NCBI GenBank assembly: GCA_003158355.1
Contig: PMIV01000127.1
Coordinates: 1-17,868, forward strand
Reading direction: 5' to 3'
DNA length: 17,868 nucleotides
Source of the DNA: Anaerolineaceae bacterium
GTDB lineage: Bacteria; Chloroflexota; Anaerolineae; Anaerolineales; Anaerolineaceae
Shown: positions 1-6,879 of the stretch, piece by piece
Layout: each line of letters opens with the position of its first letter
Numbering within the stretch: the first letter of the stretch is position 1
The notes under the pieces: model-generated
What the model was told of the DNA's origin: nothing
Seen by the model: only the letters and a program-made list of their open reading frames with translations
Database searches by the model: none
Made by a program: the position numbers and the translations under genes

Positions 1-369
1 GGCAACTTCATTGAGATAACCATTTCCAATACCCCAGTCCACGTGACGGATAGCGATTCCATCAAAATAGCGGCCAAAGATCTCGCCGATCTCTTTCGGG
101 GTATCCCCGTGTGAGATCTGTGTTGTGCGGGATTCAATGAATGCTGCATGCCCACCCAGGTGAGCCATGCCGGCTTCAAATGAGCCGCGGGTACGGGTGC
201 TGCTAAAGAAAAAGAGCATAGCCAGCACTCTATCGCGCAGATAAGGGGTCAATTCATTTAAAGCACGTTTGCGTTTCAGATCAAACGCGACATCCAGAAC
301 GGTTTCAACTTCTTCTTTTGAAAAGTCGAGATCGCCGATCAAATCACGACCATGTAAAAATGTTTGCAT
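1..369 (-). CDS. Ornithine/YgeW-type carbamoyltransferase, N-terminal part (cut by window edge)
   Basis: The first 123 residues of an aspartate/ornithine carbamoyltransferase-superfamily protein are visible; the rest lies beyond position 1. The ATG at 369 has GGAGG about six bases upstream. Residues 57-61 read STRTR, the carbamoyl-phosphate loop. They are followed by an OTCase-like LGGHAAF stretch and by QISHGDTPKE and IRH (second carbamoyl-phosphate contact region). A GxGNxYxxEV segment near residues 112-122 resembles what I recall of E. coli YgeW, a catabolic carbamoyltransferase in a purine-related cluster, more than classical ArgF, but the HxxQ and C-terminal substrate motifs are outside the window. 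It lies 79 bp downstream of a second carbamoyltransferase gene and is the sixth minus-strand gene in a row after purine deaminases. A catabolic role in handling ureido intermediates is inferred; ArgF or N-acetylornithine carbamoyltransferase cannot be excluded. Confidence 0.85.
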   Translation of the reverse strand, partial: MQTFLHGRDLIGDLDFSKEEVETVLDVAFDLKRKRALNELTPYLRDRVLAMLFFFSSTRTRGSFEAGMAHLGGHAAFIESRTTQISHGDTPKEIGEIFGRYFDGIAIRHVDWGIGNGYLNEVA

Positions 370-403
370 AATTCCTCCAATACCAGTATTCCAGAAAAGA
401 TCG

Positions 404-437
404 ACCGAGAAAAGGTTGAAAATAACCTTTTCTCGGT
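404..437 (-). terminator. Perfect 14-bp intercistronic hairpin between the two carbamoyltransferase genes
   Basis: Arms 404-417 and 424-437 are exact reverse complements with a six-base loop. The hairpin lies 12 bp beyond the stop of the upstream gene and about 25 bp before the Shine-Dalgarno of the next. In the minus-strand transcript it is followed by only a short U-rich run (UCUUUUCU), so it may be a partial terminator or an mRNA processing or stability hairpin that sets the ratio of the two enzymes. The T-rich run on the plus side would make a better plus-strand terminator, but no plus-strand gene is there. Confidence 0.55.
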
Positions 438-448
438 TATTTTGTTCT

Positions 449-1399
449 CTATTCCATCTTGCCTAAAACAAGCCCAAGTAATGCCATGCGCATGACAACG
501 CCATTGAAGGCTTCCTGCCAGTAGCGAGACCAGCGGGTAATATCTACATCTGGAGGGATTTCATCCATGCGGGGGAGTGAATGCAGCAGAATGGCATCTG
601 ATTTGGCCTTTGTGCTGAGCAGTTCACGGGTGATCTTGTAATTGGCGGGGGTCAGACCGTGTTCACCGGCTTCCTGGCGGCTCTTGGTGTAATCGGGCTG
701 CACCACAGGTTCCACAAGGATTACGTCGGCCTCAGCGATTGCCTGTTCCACGTGCTCGGCCTCTTTGAAATTCAGACTGTATTGTTTCAACTCGTCCTTG
801 AATTCAGGTTTTAGTGTCATCTCAGGCGGGGCAACGAAAGTGATTGGGCAGTCAAACTGGGTCAAGGCATATGCCAAAGAATGCATGGTGCGCATGCGCA
901 TATCTCCAACTGCCAGCCATTTCAGCCCATCGATGCGGCCTTTTTCGGTCAGAACAGTATAGAGATCGGTCAAAATCTGGGTCGGATGTTCACCCCAGCC
1001 GTCACCACCGTTGATGATGGGGATTGAAGCCCATTTGGCTGCTTCCATGGGGGCGCCCTGTTGGAAATGGCGCATCACGATCACATCGCCGTAATATTCA
1101 AGCATCTTTACGGTATCCTTGATCGATTCCTGATACCAGTCACCGGCGCGAGTCATTTTAGCATCTGAAAAACCGGTCACGTGGCCGCCTAAACGATGCA
1201 TGGCAGCTTCATGAGCCAGACGGGTACGTGTGCTGGGTTGGTAGAAAGCTGTGACCATGGTCTTTTCGGCCAACAGATCAGTATTACGGCGGCTCTTGGC
1301 AATTGGAGCCATTTCATCGGCGACTTCGAAAATATGGAAGAATTCTTCTCGTTCAAAGTCTTTTAAAGAAAGAATATCTCGACCTGCAAAACTACGCAT
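449..1399 (-). CDS. Aspartate-carbamoyltransferase-like enzyme with altered substrate site
   Basis: This 316-residue protein is the length of an ATCase catalytic chain. The ATG at 1399 has AGGAGA eight bases upstream. It keeps the carbamoyl-phosphate pocket: STRTR at 56-60, MRH at 109-111, GGDGWGEHPTQ at 131-141, and a C-terminal LPRMDEI plus NGVVMRMALL. Against E. coli PyrB recalled from memory, the 80s loop carrying Ser80 and Lys84 is replaced by a stretch with no KGE (MTRAGDWYQES, 82-92), and the Arg229 region TRVQ reads PVVQ. HPLPR is HSLPR. The aspartate-binding determinants therefore look lost or changed while carbamoyl transfer chemistry looks kept. The position behind purine deaminase genes, with a second carbamoyltransferase downstream and no other pyr gene, suggests a catabolic or otherwise non-pyrimidine substrate. 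The family call is firm; the substrate is unknown. Confidence 0.9.
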   Translation of the reverse strand: MRSFAGRDILSLKDFEREEFFHIFEVADEMAPIAKSRRNTDLLAEKTMVTAFYQPSTRTRLAHEAAMHRLGGHVTGFSDAKMTRAGDWYQESIKDTVKMLEYYGDVIVMRHFQQGAPMEAAKWASIPIINGGDGWGEHPTQILTDLYTVLTEKGRIDGLKWLAVGDMRMRTMHSLAYALTQFDCPITFVAPPEMTLKPEFKDELKQYSLNFKEAEHVEQAIAEADVILVEPVVQPDYTKSRQEAGEHGLTPANYKITRELLSTKAKSDAILLHSLPRMDEIPPDVDITRWSRYWQEAFNGVVMRMALLGLVLGKME

Positions 1400-1430
1400 T
1401 TTTACTTCTCCTAAATAAATTTTGATATAT

Positions 1431-1441
1431 GCGATAATCGC
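1431..1441. repeat. Short palindrome in the gap upstream of the ATCase-like gene
   Basis: GCGATAATCGC is a perfect palindrome around one central base, in the 98-bp gap between the regulator stop and the ATCase-like start. The flanks are AT-rich (ATATATC on the transcribed side), so a secondary promoter with an operator is possible. The motif differs from the TTGTCAGACAA sites upstream of the operon. It may be chance. Confidence 0.25.
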
Positions 1442-1497
1442 GAAAAAAGCCCGACTAAAAACCCAGAGTACACTTCCTCCTCTCCCGCCAGGGAACT

Positions 1498-2262
1498 TTA
1501 TAAAAGTCCATTCGCCGATTCAACCCGGCGAACCACATGGAACCTAAAATATCCAGGCAGGAAATAACTACTGGAATAATCCACTACTTCACCGTTTTCG
1601 TCGTACAAACGTGCCACAAACATGAGCAGCACATCTCCCCTTTGAATTTCCAGCATCTTTGCAATATCGGGCGAAGCAGATACTGCCTGTATATCGGTGA
1701 ATGACTTCGAAAAACGGGGTGTGCCTCGATGCAGCATCAAGTCGAGCACAGAACCGGTAAATCCAGAATTTAGATCACTTTCAGGCAGAACGTTCTTGGG
1801 TAAAATGTCGGTCAAATAAGCGACCGGGCGCTTTTCCGCATGGATAACACGGGAAACTTTTACCAAAGTGGTCCCCTCTGTGACGCGCAAGGCTTCGCTC
1901 TCTTCCAGGTTGGCATGAACTTCCACGACCTTCATGTCACCCATTGAGACCGATAGACTAATTCGTTTTGCCAGGGTTTCGATGCTTTCCAAAACCTCCA
2001 GACCACTGTCGATCACTTTGGATTGACCCACGACAAATGTACCCACCCCTTGTTTACGCCGTACCAGCCCCTGACCCTCAAAAGTACGCATGGCCTCTCG
2101 CAGCGTTGCCCGCGAAACACCTAATTTCTTGGCTAATTCAGGTTCAGCAGGTAAACGTTCGCCGATGCTGGAATTGGCGATCAACTGCGTTAATTCAGTC
2201 TGCAGCCGTTGGAACGGATGTTGGACCTCTTTTTTAACCTGATTATCTTCTGCTTTTGCCAT
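1498..2262 (-). CDS. GntR-family regulator with UTRA domain (HutC-like)
   Basis: A winged-helix DNA-binding domain fills about residues 14-82 of this 254-aa protein. LPAEPELAKKLGVSRATLREAMR is the GntR helix-turn-helix, and GLVRRKQGVGTFV is the wing. The rest (about 90-250) is a UTRA ligand-binding domain with the typical RVIHAEKRPVAYLTDILP and YSSSYFLPGYFRFHV segments. I chose the ATG at 2262 because AGGA lies six bases before it. An in-frame GTG at 2280 overlaps the adenine deaminase TGA (GTGA) but has no Shine-Dalgarno of its own, so a coupled start remains possible. The gene sits inside the purine block, and two TTGTCAGACAA palindromes flank the block's promoter, so it is the natural candidate for an autoregulating repressor. 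The ligand (a purine or ureide) is inferred. Confidence 0.9.
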   Translation of the reverse strand: MAKAEDNQVKKEVQHPFQRLQTELTQLIANSSIGERLPAEPELAKKLGVSRATLREAMRTFEGQGLVRRKQGVGTFVVGQSKVIDSGLEVLESIETLAKRISLSVSMGDMKVVEVHANLEESEALRVTEGTTLVKVSRVIHAEKRPVAYLTDILPKNVLPESDLNSGFTGSVLDLMLHRGTPRFSKSFTDIQAVSASPDIAKMLEIQRGDVLLMFVARLYDENGEVVDYSSSYFLPGYFRFHVVRRVESANGLL

Positions 2263-2276
2263 GCTTGATCCTGCTT

Positions 2277-4076
2277 TCACTTGACTGATTCAAGTACCGG
2301 AATAAAATCAAATTTTGTAACATCCACCAAACCCAAATCAGAGATCCGTAATTCAGGGATCACGACCAGGCCTAATAAGCTAAGCTGCATATTGGGATTG
2401 TTCAGGGTACATCCGCATTTTACAAAACCATCCAACACCGTGGCTGCTTTCTTGGCAACAATTTCTGCTCGTTCATTTGACATCAATCCGGCGATGGGTA
2501 GTTCCACTTTGCCAAGGATCTTTCCTTTGCTTACCATCACCTGTCCGCCGCCGCATTCTGCCAGGGTATTGGCAGCCAATGCCATATCTTCATCATTCGT
2601 CCCCACTACGATCATTTGATGGCTGTCATGTGCAACTGTTGTTGCCACCGCGCAGGGAACATTGAAACCGAAACCGGAAACCAGACCCACCTGTACTTTT
2701 CCGGTAGCATGATGGCGTTCAACCAGCGCAATTTTATCGATGTCTTGTTGAATATTTGCCCAGACTTCGCCATTGACCACAGGCATCTTGATCTTTAAGT
2801 GGCGTGTGGGCGCCTGGTTTTCGATTACACCGATGACGTGAGCCAGCACTTCTTGTGTATCTGTGGAGGGCAGGCAGAAATCTTTTGCAGTTAAGGGTTG
2901 TTTGAGATGAACCGATTGACAGGCCCAATCGTCATATTCGATCTTCGGTAGATCGATCAAAAGCTTGCCATTTTTTGCCACTTCAACCCCTTTGGCAAGT
3001 ACTGTTTCAGCTTCGAAATGATTGAGGTCTTTCACGATCAAAATATCTGCATATCGCCCGGGGGCGATTAACCCCATCTCACGCGAGACGCCGAAATGTT
3101 CAGCAGGATTGATCGTGGCCATTTGCAGCGCGATCACCGGATCCAACCCCTCGCTTACGGCATGGCGGATCACCCGATCCATATGTCCCTCATTGACAAG
3201 CGTAGCGGAATGAGAATCATCCGTGCACAGAATGAATCCGTGCGGATCGAGACCTAGTTCGGTCACTGCTTTCACCTGAGCGGCCACATCATGCCAGGCG
3301 GATCCGTAACGCATCATCACTTTCATGCCCTGGCGAGCCCGCGCCACGGCATCTTCGGTTCGGGTGCCTTCGTGGTCATCCTGCGGCCCTCCCGCCAGAT
3401 ATCCGTGGAAAGGCAGCCCCAGATCAGGGGAAGCATAATGCCCGCCGATCACCTTACCGGCGCAGCGGGTAGCTGCCATTTCAGCATGTACCTTATCATC
3501 GCCATTGAATACACCCGGGAAGTTCATCATCTCACCCAGACCAATAATGCCTGGCCAAGTCATTGCTTCAGTGACTTCATTTGGTCCAAGCACGGCGCCC
3601 GGAGTTTCAAAACCCGGTGCGGAGGGAACGCACGAAGGCATTTGCACAAAAACATGGATCGGTTGTTTGGCAGCTTCATCCACCATCAAACGCACTCCAC
3701 GCAGGCCAAAAACATTGGCAATTTCATGTGGATCAACAAACATGCCCGTGGTACCGTGCGGTACCACCACACGTACAAACTCGGTTACCGTAACCATGCC
3801 GGATTCCACATGCATGTGACCATCCAACAAACCGGGAACTAGATATTTACCTTCTGCATCGACCACAAGGGTCTCTTTACCAATCGTATGGCTGGCGTCT
3901 GCCCCCACAAAGGCAATCCTTCCGTTCTTCACGGCAATATCGGTATTAGGAACAATTTCTCCCGTTTGCACACAAACCCATTTGCCGTTGCGGATCACCA
4001 GGTCAGCAGGAACCCGCCCCATAGCACAATCAACTAAACCTCTTGCGTTCTGTAACCAGAAAGAATCCATTCCCAT
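2277..4076 (-). CDS. ade: Adenine deaminase
   Basis: This amidohydrolase converts adenine to hypoxanthine and ammonia in the cytoplasm. The length of 599 aa fits the ~580-600 aa bacterial Ade family. It shows the metal-binding HMH of LDGHMHVESG at residues 87-89, FVDPHEIANVFG, MNFPGVF, GHYASPD and CTDDSHSA, then the Ade-specific C-terminal domain with the conserved HDSHQMIVVG and GGGQVMV segments. The start is set at the ATG at 4076, which has GAGGTGG five bases upstream. A GTG at 4085 falls inside that Shine-Dalgarno and is unlikely, and another ATG follows at 4070. It lies 54 bp behind the 8-oxoguanine deaminase gene, and its stop overlaps the possible GTG of the regulator, which supports one operon. 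No residue appears to be missing. Confidence 0.96.
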   Translation of the reverse strand: MGMDSFWLQNARGLVDCAMGRVPADLVIRNGKWVCVQTGEIVPNTDIAVKNGRIAFVGADASHTIGKETLVVDAEGKYLVPGLLDGHMHVESGMVTVTEFVRVVVPHGTTGMFVDPHEIANVFGLRGVRLMVDEAAKQPIHVFVQMPSCVPSAPGFETPGAVLGPNEVTEAMTWPGIIGLGEMMNFPGVFNGDDKVHAEMAATRCAGKVIGGHYASPDLGLPFHGYLAGGPQDDHEGTRTEDAVARARQGMKVMMRYGSAWHDVAAQVKAVTELGLDPHGFILCTDDSHSATLVNEGHMDRVIRHAVSEGLDPVIALQMATINPAEHFGVSREMGLIAPGRYADILIVKDLNHFEAETVLAKGVEVAKNGKLLIDLPKIEYDDWACQSVHLKQPLTAKDFCLPSTDTQEVLAHVIGVIENQAPTRHLKIKMPVVNGEVWANIQQDIDKIALVERHHATGKVQVGLVSGFGFNVPCAVATTVAHDSHQMIVVGTNDEDMALAANTLAECGGGQVMVSKGKILGKVELPIAGLMSNERAEIVAKKAATVLDGFVKCGCTLNNPNMQLSLLGLVVIPELRISDLGLVDVTKFDFIPVLESVK

Positions 4077-4130
4077 TACATCCACCTCGTTGACGTCAGC
4101 AGAGATCGTTTGATATTTTTCATAGTCAAT

Positions 4131-5513
4131 CTAGCCTTCAAGCAGCCGCTTTGCAGCTAAATTGTGCTTTTCAATATGCTTGGGTAAGTCCAATCCGAGC
4201 AAGTGACCTTGCTTGACCACCGCTTTACCGTGCACAAAATTCCAGTTCACCTTCACAGATTGGCAAAATACCAACGCAGCCAGCGGATCATGAAGCGCAC
4301 CCGCGAAATCCAATTGATTCATGTCAAAGGCTACAAAGTCGGCGCATTTCCCTGTTTCGAGGGAACCGATATCGGTACGCCCTAATACCGCCGCACCGCC
4401 GCGAGTGCCCAGTTCCAGAGCCTGGCGGGCCGTCAATATTTCTCCGCCTGTCGAAGACAGTGAAGCCCCTTCCAGACCGGAACGCAAACGCGCCAGTAAC
4501 ATGGCCTGGCGTACTTCTGCCAGCAGGTGTGAGCCATCATTGCTGGCCGACCCATCCACACCCAGGCCAACTTTTACCCCCGCTTGCATGAACTCACGCA
4601 GCGGAGCAATACCCGAAGCCAGCCGCATGTTGGAGGAGGGACAATGAGCCACCCCGCAGCCTTCGCGCGCATAAACTTCGATCTCTTTTTTAGAAACGTG
4701 CACCGAGTGGGCGAACCAAACGTCATTCCCAACCCAGTCCAGCGATTGCATGTATTCCACGGGTTTGTAGCCAAATTTCTGAATCGTGAATTCTTCTTCA
4801 TCCTGGGTTTCAGCCAGGTGAGTATGTAGATGGACGCCGTATTTACGCGCCAGTTCAGCACTGTGTTTCATCAAATCGCCAGTCACGCTGAACGGCGAAC
4901 AGGGCGCCAGCACGATCTGCACCATTGCACCTGCTTTGGGGTCATGATATTTTTGGATCAAGCGTTCGCTGTCGGCCAGTATGTTTTCTTCAGTGTCAAC
5001 CACGCTGTCTGGAGGCAGACCGCCCTGGCTTTGCCCCAGGCTCATTGAACCGCGGGAAGCGTGCAGGCGGATCCCTACCGCAGACGCGGCTTCGATCTCA
5101 TCATCCAATTTCGAACCGTTCGGGAATAGATAGAGATGATCAGATGCAGTCGTACAACCGGAAAGAGCCAATTCGGCCAATGCCGTCTGGGTGGAAATGC
5201 GGATATCTTCGGGGGTCATGCGTGCCCAGATCGGGTAAAGCGTCGTCAGCCAGTTGAACAAATTAGCATTCTGAGCTGCTGGCACCGCGCGTGTCAGGGT
5301 TTGATAGAAATGGTGGTGTGTATTGATCAAGCCTGGCAGAAGAACATGCCCGCTCAGGTCAACCACCTCATCCGCTGTCGAAGGTAAAAGACGGGTCTCA
5401 GCCACCTGCTCAATAAAACCGTCGCGTATAAAAAGACCACCACCCGGTATTTCCCGGCGGCGGTCATCCATGGTTACTAAAAGCTGCGCGTTCTTGATTA
5501 GAAGAGTGGTCAT
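4131..5513 (-). CDS. 8-oxoguanine deaminase / AtzB-like aminohydrolase
   Basis: This is a COG0402 metal-dependent aminohydrolase of 460 aa. The HxH metal ligands are in NTHHHFYQTLTRA (H66, H68). Further on are CTTASDHLYLFP, RGSMSLGQSQGGLPPD, APCSPFSV, LHTHLAET, CPSSNMRLASG and the metal-binding Asp of GVDGSASND. These segments match Pseudomonas PA0142, the characterised 8-oxoguanine deaminase (8-oxoguanine to urate plus ammonia), as recalled from memory. Older names for the family are hydroxydechloroatrazine ethylaminohydrolase/AtzB, which would be an over-specific call. I set the start at the ATG at 5513, which aligns with the family N-terminus (MTTLLIKNAQLLV); an in-frame TTG at 5537 is less convincing. 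It is the first gene behind the operator-flanked promoter at 5561-5621. Guanine or another oxidised purine could also be a substrate. Confidence 0.93.
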   Translation of the reverse strand: MTTLLIKNAQLLVTMDDRRREIPGGGLFIRDGFIEQVAETRLLPSTADEVVDLSGHVLLPGLINTHHHFYQTLTRAVPAAQNANLFNWLTTLYPIWARMTPEDIRISTQTALAELALSGCTTASDHLYLFPNGSKLDDEIEAASAVGIRLHASRGSMSLGQSQGGLPPDSVVDTEENILADSERLIQKYHDPKAGAMVQIVLAPCSPFSVTGDLMKHSAELARKYGVHLHTHLAETQDEEEFTIQKFGYKPVEYMQSLDWVGNDVWFAHSVHVSKKEIEVYAREGCGVAHCPSSNMRLASGIAPLREFMQAGVKVGLGVDGSASNDGSHLLAEVRQAMLLARLRSGLEGASLSSTGGEILTARQALELGTRGGAAVLGRTDIGSLETGKCADFVAFDMNQLDFAGALHDPLAALVFCQSVKVNWNFVHGKAVVKQGHLLGLDLPKHIEKHNLAAKRLLEG

Positions 5514-5560
5514 GGGTTTTATCAATTCCTGTGCCAAATGAGAAGCGTTAAGCTGCGTAT

Positions 5561-5571
5561 TTGTCAGACAA
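5561..5571. promoter_or_regulatory. GntR-type operator O2 (downstream of the -10)
   Basis: TTGTCAGACAA is a perfect palindrome around one central base and fits the TnGTnnnACnA pattern described for FadR-type GntR regulators. It lies just past the expected transcription start of the minus-strand promoter, where a bound repressor would block initiation. It is identical to the copy at 5611, including the next base, and exactly 50 bp from it. Confidence 0.75.
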
Positions 5572-5581
5572 CTTCTCTTTT

Positions 5582-5610
5582 AGTTTAACCACTTTTTAAT
5601 AGAATGTCAA
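5582..5610 (-). promoter_or_regulatory. Sigma-70-type promoter of the purine operon
   Basis: On the minus strand the -35 is a perfect TTGACA (5605-5610), followed by a 17-bp spacer and a -10 of TAAACT (5582-5587, four of six consensus bases). The start point would be near 5575, leaving a leader of about 60 bases to the ATG at 5513. The promoter is bracketed by the two identical palindromes. Confidence 0.7.
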
Positions 5611-5621
5611 TTGTCAGACAA
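5611..5621. promoter_or_regulatory. GntR-type operator O1 (abutting the -35)
   Basis: This second perfect TTGTCAGACAA copy is directly adjacent to the TTGACA box. The pair spaced 50 bp suggests co-operative binding or a loop by the HutC-like regulator encoded in the operon. Binding by that protein is inferred from genomic context and motif form only. Confidence 0.75.
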
Positions 5622-5654
5622 CAGGAAAAATATTACCCCTACCTCATTTGCAAA

Positions 5655-6530
5655 TTAATCAGCAATTTCTGCTGCTCTCAGTGTATTACGCAGCAGCATG
5701 GCAATCGTCATTGGGCCTACCCCGCCCGGAACCGGTGTGATCGCCCCTGCTACCTGGACAGCCTCATCATAGGCCACATCTCCCACCAGACGGTATCCGC
5801 GCGGTCTGCTGGCGTCTTCCACGCGGTTGATACCCACATCGATCACCACTGCCCCGGGTTTGATCCAGCTACCGCGTACCATTTCTGCTCTACCCACTGC
5901 CGCTACCAGCACATCCGCCTGGCGTACCACATCGGCCAGGTTCTTTGTGCGTGAATGGCAAATGGTTACGGTGGCATTCGCACGTACTAATAAAAGTGCA
6001 ACCGGCATCCCCACAATATTGGAACGTCCCAATACAACTGCGTTGACCCCCTCCAGGGACGGCAACTCCTGGTTCAACATATACATCACCCCGGCCGGGG
6101 TACATGGAATGAATAACGGTTCGCGGCCCTTTTGTGCCAGGCGGCCAATATTGACCGGGTGAAACCCATCGACGTCTTTATTGAGTGCGACCGCGTTCAA
6201 AACACCTTCTTCATCCAGCCCGGCGGGTAAGGGTAGCTGCACCAGAATCCCGTTTACGCGCGGATCTGCGCTCAAACTGACAACCAGGCCTTCCAACTCT
6301 TTCTGGCTCACATCCGCTGGTAATTCATGACCAAAGGATTCAATTCCAGCTTCTTTACAGGCTTTTTGTTTGGATCTGACATAAGATTGGCTCCCAGGGT
6401 TATCCCCTACCAGCACCGTAGCTAAACCAGGTCGAGGTAGACCAGCAGTCGCACGCTTGGAAACTTCATTGGTTACTTCAGTGCGGATTTGTTCTGCAAT
6501 GGCTTTTCCGTCTATTACTTTTGCAGTCAT
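5655..6530 (-). CDS. folD: Bifunctional methylene-THF dehydrogenase / methenyl-THF cyclohydrolase FolD
   Basis: FolD interconverts 5,10-methylene-, 5,10-methenyl- and 10-formyl-tetrahydrofolate in the cytoplasm. The protein has 291 aa, normal for the family. Active-site residues align in number with E. coli FolD: Tyr50 and Lys54 in SYVRSKQKA, Gln98 in VQLPLP, Asp121 in KDVDGFHP. The NADP-binding GRSNIVGMP and the C-terminal TPVPGGVGPMTIAML are present. The ATG at 6530 is chosen because AGGA lies six bases before it and MTAKVIDG is the usual N-terminus; an in-frame ATG at 6551 lacks support. It is upstream of the operator-flanked promoter, so it is probably transcribed separately and may read through into the purine genes. 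FolD would serve one-carbon units released in clostridial-type purine breakdown, but it is also a housekeeping gene. Confidence 0.97.
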   Translation of the reverse strand: MTAKVIDGKAIAEQIRTEVTNEVSKRATAGLPRPGLATVLVGDNPGSQSYVRSKQKACKEAGIESFGHELPADVSQKELEGLVVSLSADPRVNGILVQLPLPAGLDEEGVLNAVALNKDVDGFHPVNIGRLAQKGREPLFIPCTPAGVMYMLNQELPSLEGVNAVVLGRSNIVGMPVALLLVRANATVTICHSRTKNLADVVRQADVLVAAVGRAEMVRGSWIKPGAVVIDVGINRVEDASRPRGYRLVGDVAYDEAVQVAGAITPVPGGVGPMTIAMLLRNTLRAAEIAD

Positions 6531-6879
6531 AGGAAATCCTTTCCAATCCATGAGAATTAAGTTAATTATACATTCATCAAGCGATTCATTTTGGAAGGCA
6601 AAATTATTAGAATTGGTCCTCTCTCATTTCAAGAAGTGATTTTTAATATTCCGCTGCACCTGGGGGAAAATAGATCAGTTTTTCATCAAATTTGCAAAGA
6701 AATTTGCCTTTAAAAGGGGATATAATTGCATAAAATTTTGTTTGGCCCCAATTAATCTAATTTAATATCTTTACTCCAAATTTATGAAAAGACTTGTTCA
6801 TAATTTTATATGTTAACGATTATTATTATTTTTTCTGGTGTAAAAGAAACAAATAAAAATTGTTTCACGACCATGATCA
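6531..6879. other. AT-rich divergent intergenic region between folD and the sulfatase-like gene
   Basis: For folD, the minus strand carries a perfect TATAAT at 6565-6570, about 35 bases before the ATG, with no clear -35. For the plus strand, a perfect TATAAT at 6721-6726 lies about 150 bases before the sulfatase-like gene, also without a convincing -35. An inverted repeat TTATGAA/TTCATAA (6782-6788 and 6797-6803, spacer 8) and a direct repeat AAATTTGC (6688-6695, 6700-6707) are present. I see no gene here. Confidence 0.5.

Noticed and set aside
449..1399. Naming the gene pyrB
   Set aside because: The family match is good, but the aspartate-binding residues are not recognisable and the context is purine deamination, so an anabolic name would mislead.
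3291..3842. 183-aa plus-strand open frame
   Set aside because: It lies wholly antisense to the adenine deaminase gene, which has all its family motifs. The translation is low in hydrophobic core and rich in His, Arg and Ser, as expected for a shadow frame.
4091..4098. TGACGTCA palindrome in the gap before ade
   Set aside because: An isolated eight-base palindrome is expected by chance at this scale, and there is no promoter beside it.
4131..5513. Atrazine-pathway enzyme (AtzB) as the function
   Set aside because: The sequence follows the 8-oxoguanine deaminase pattern and sits with adenine deaminase; the triazine name is a legacy of database transfer.
5604..5954. 116-aa plus-strand open frame starting in the operator region
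   Set aside because: It is antisense to folD and starts inside the promoter and operator of the opposite strand; it has no Shine-Dalgarno and no recognisable domain.
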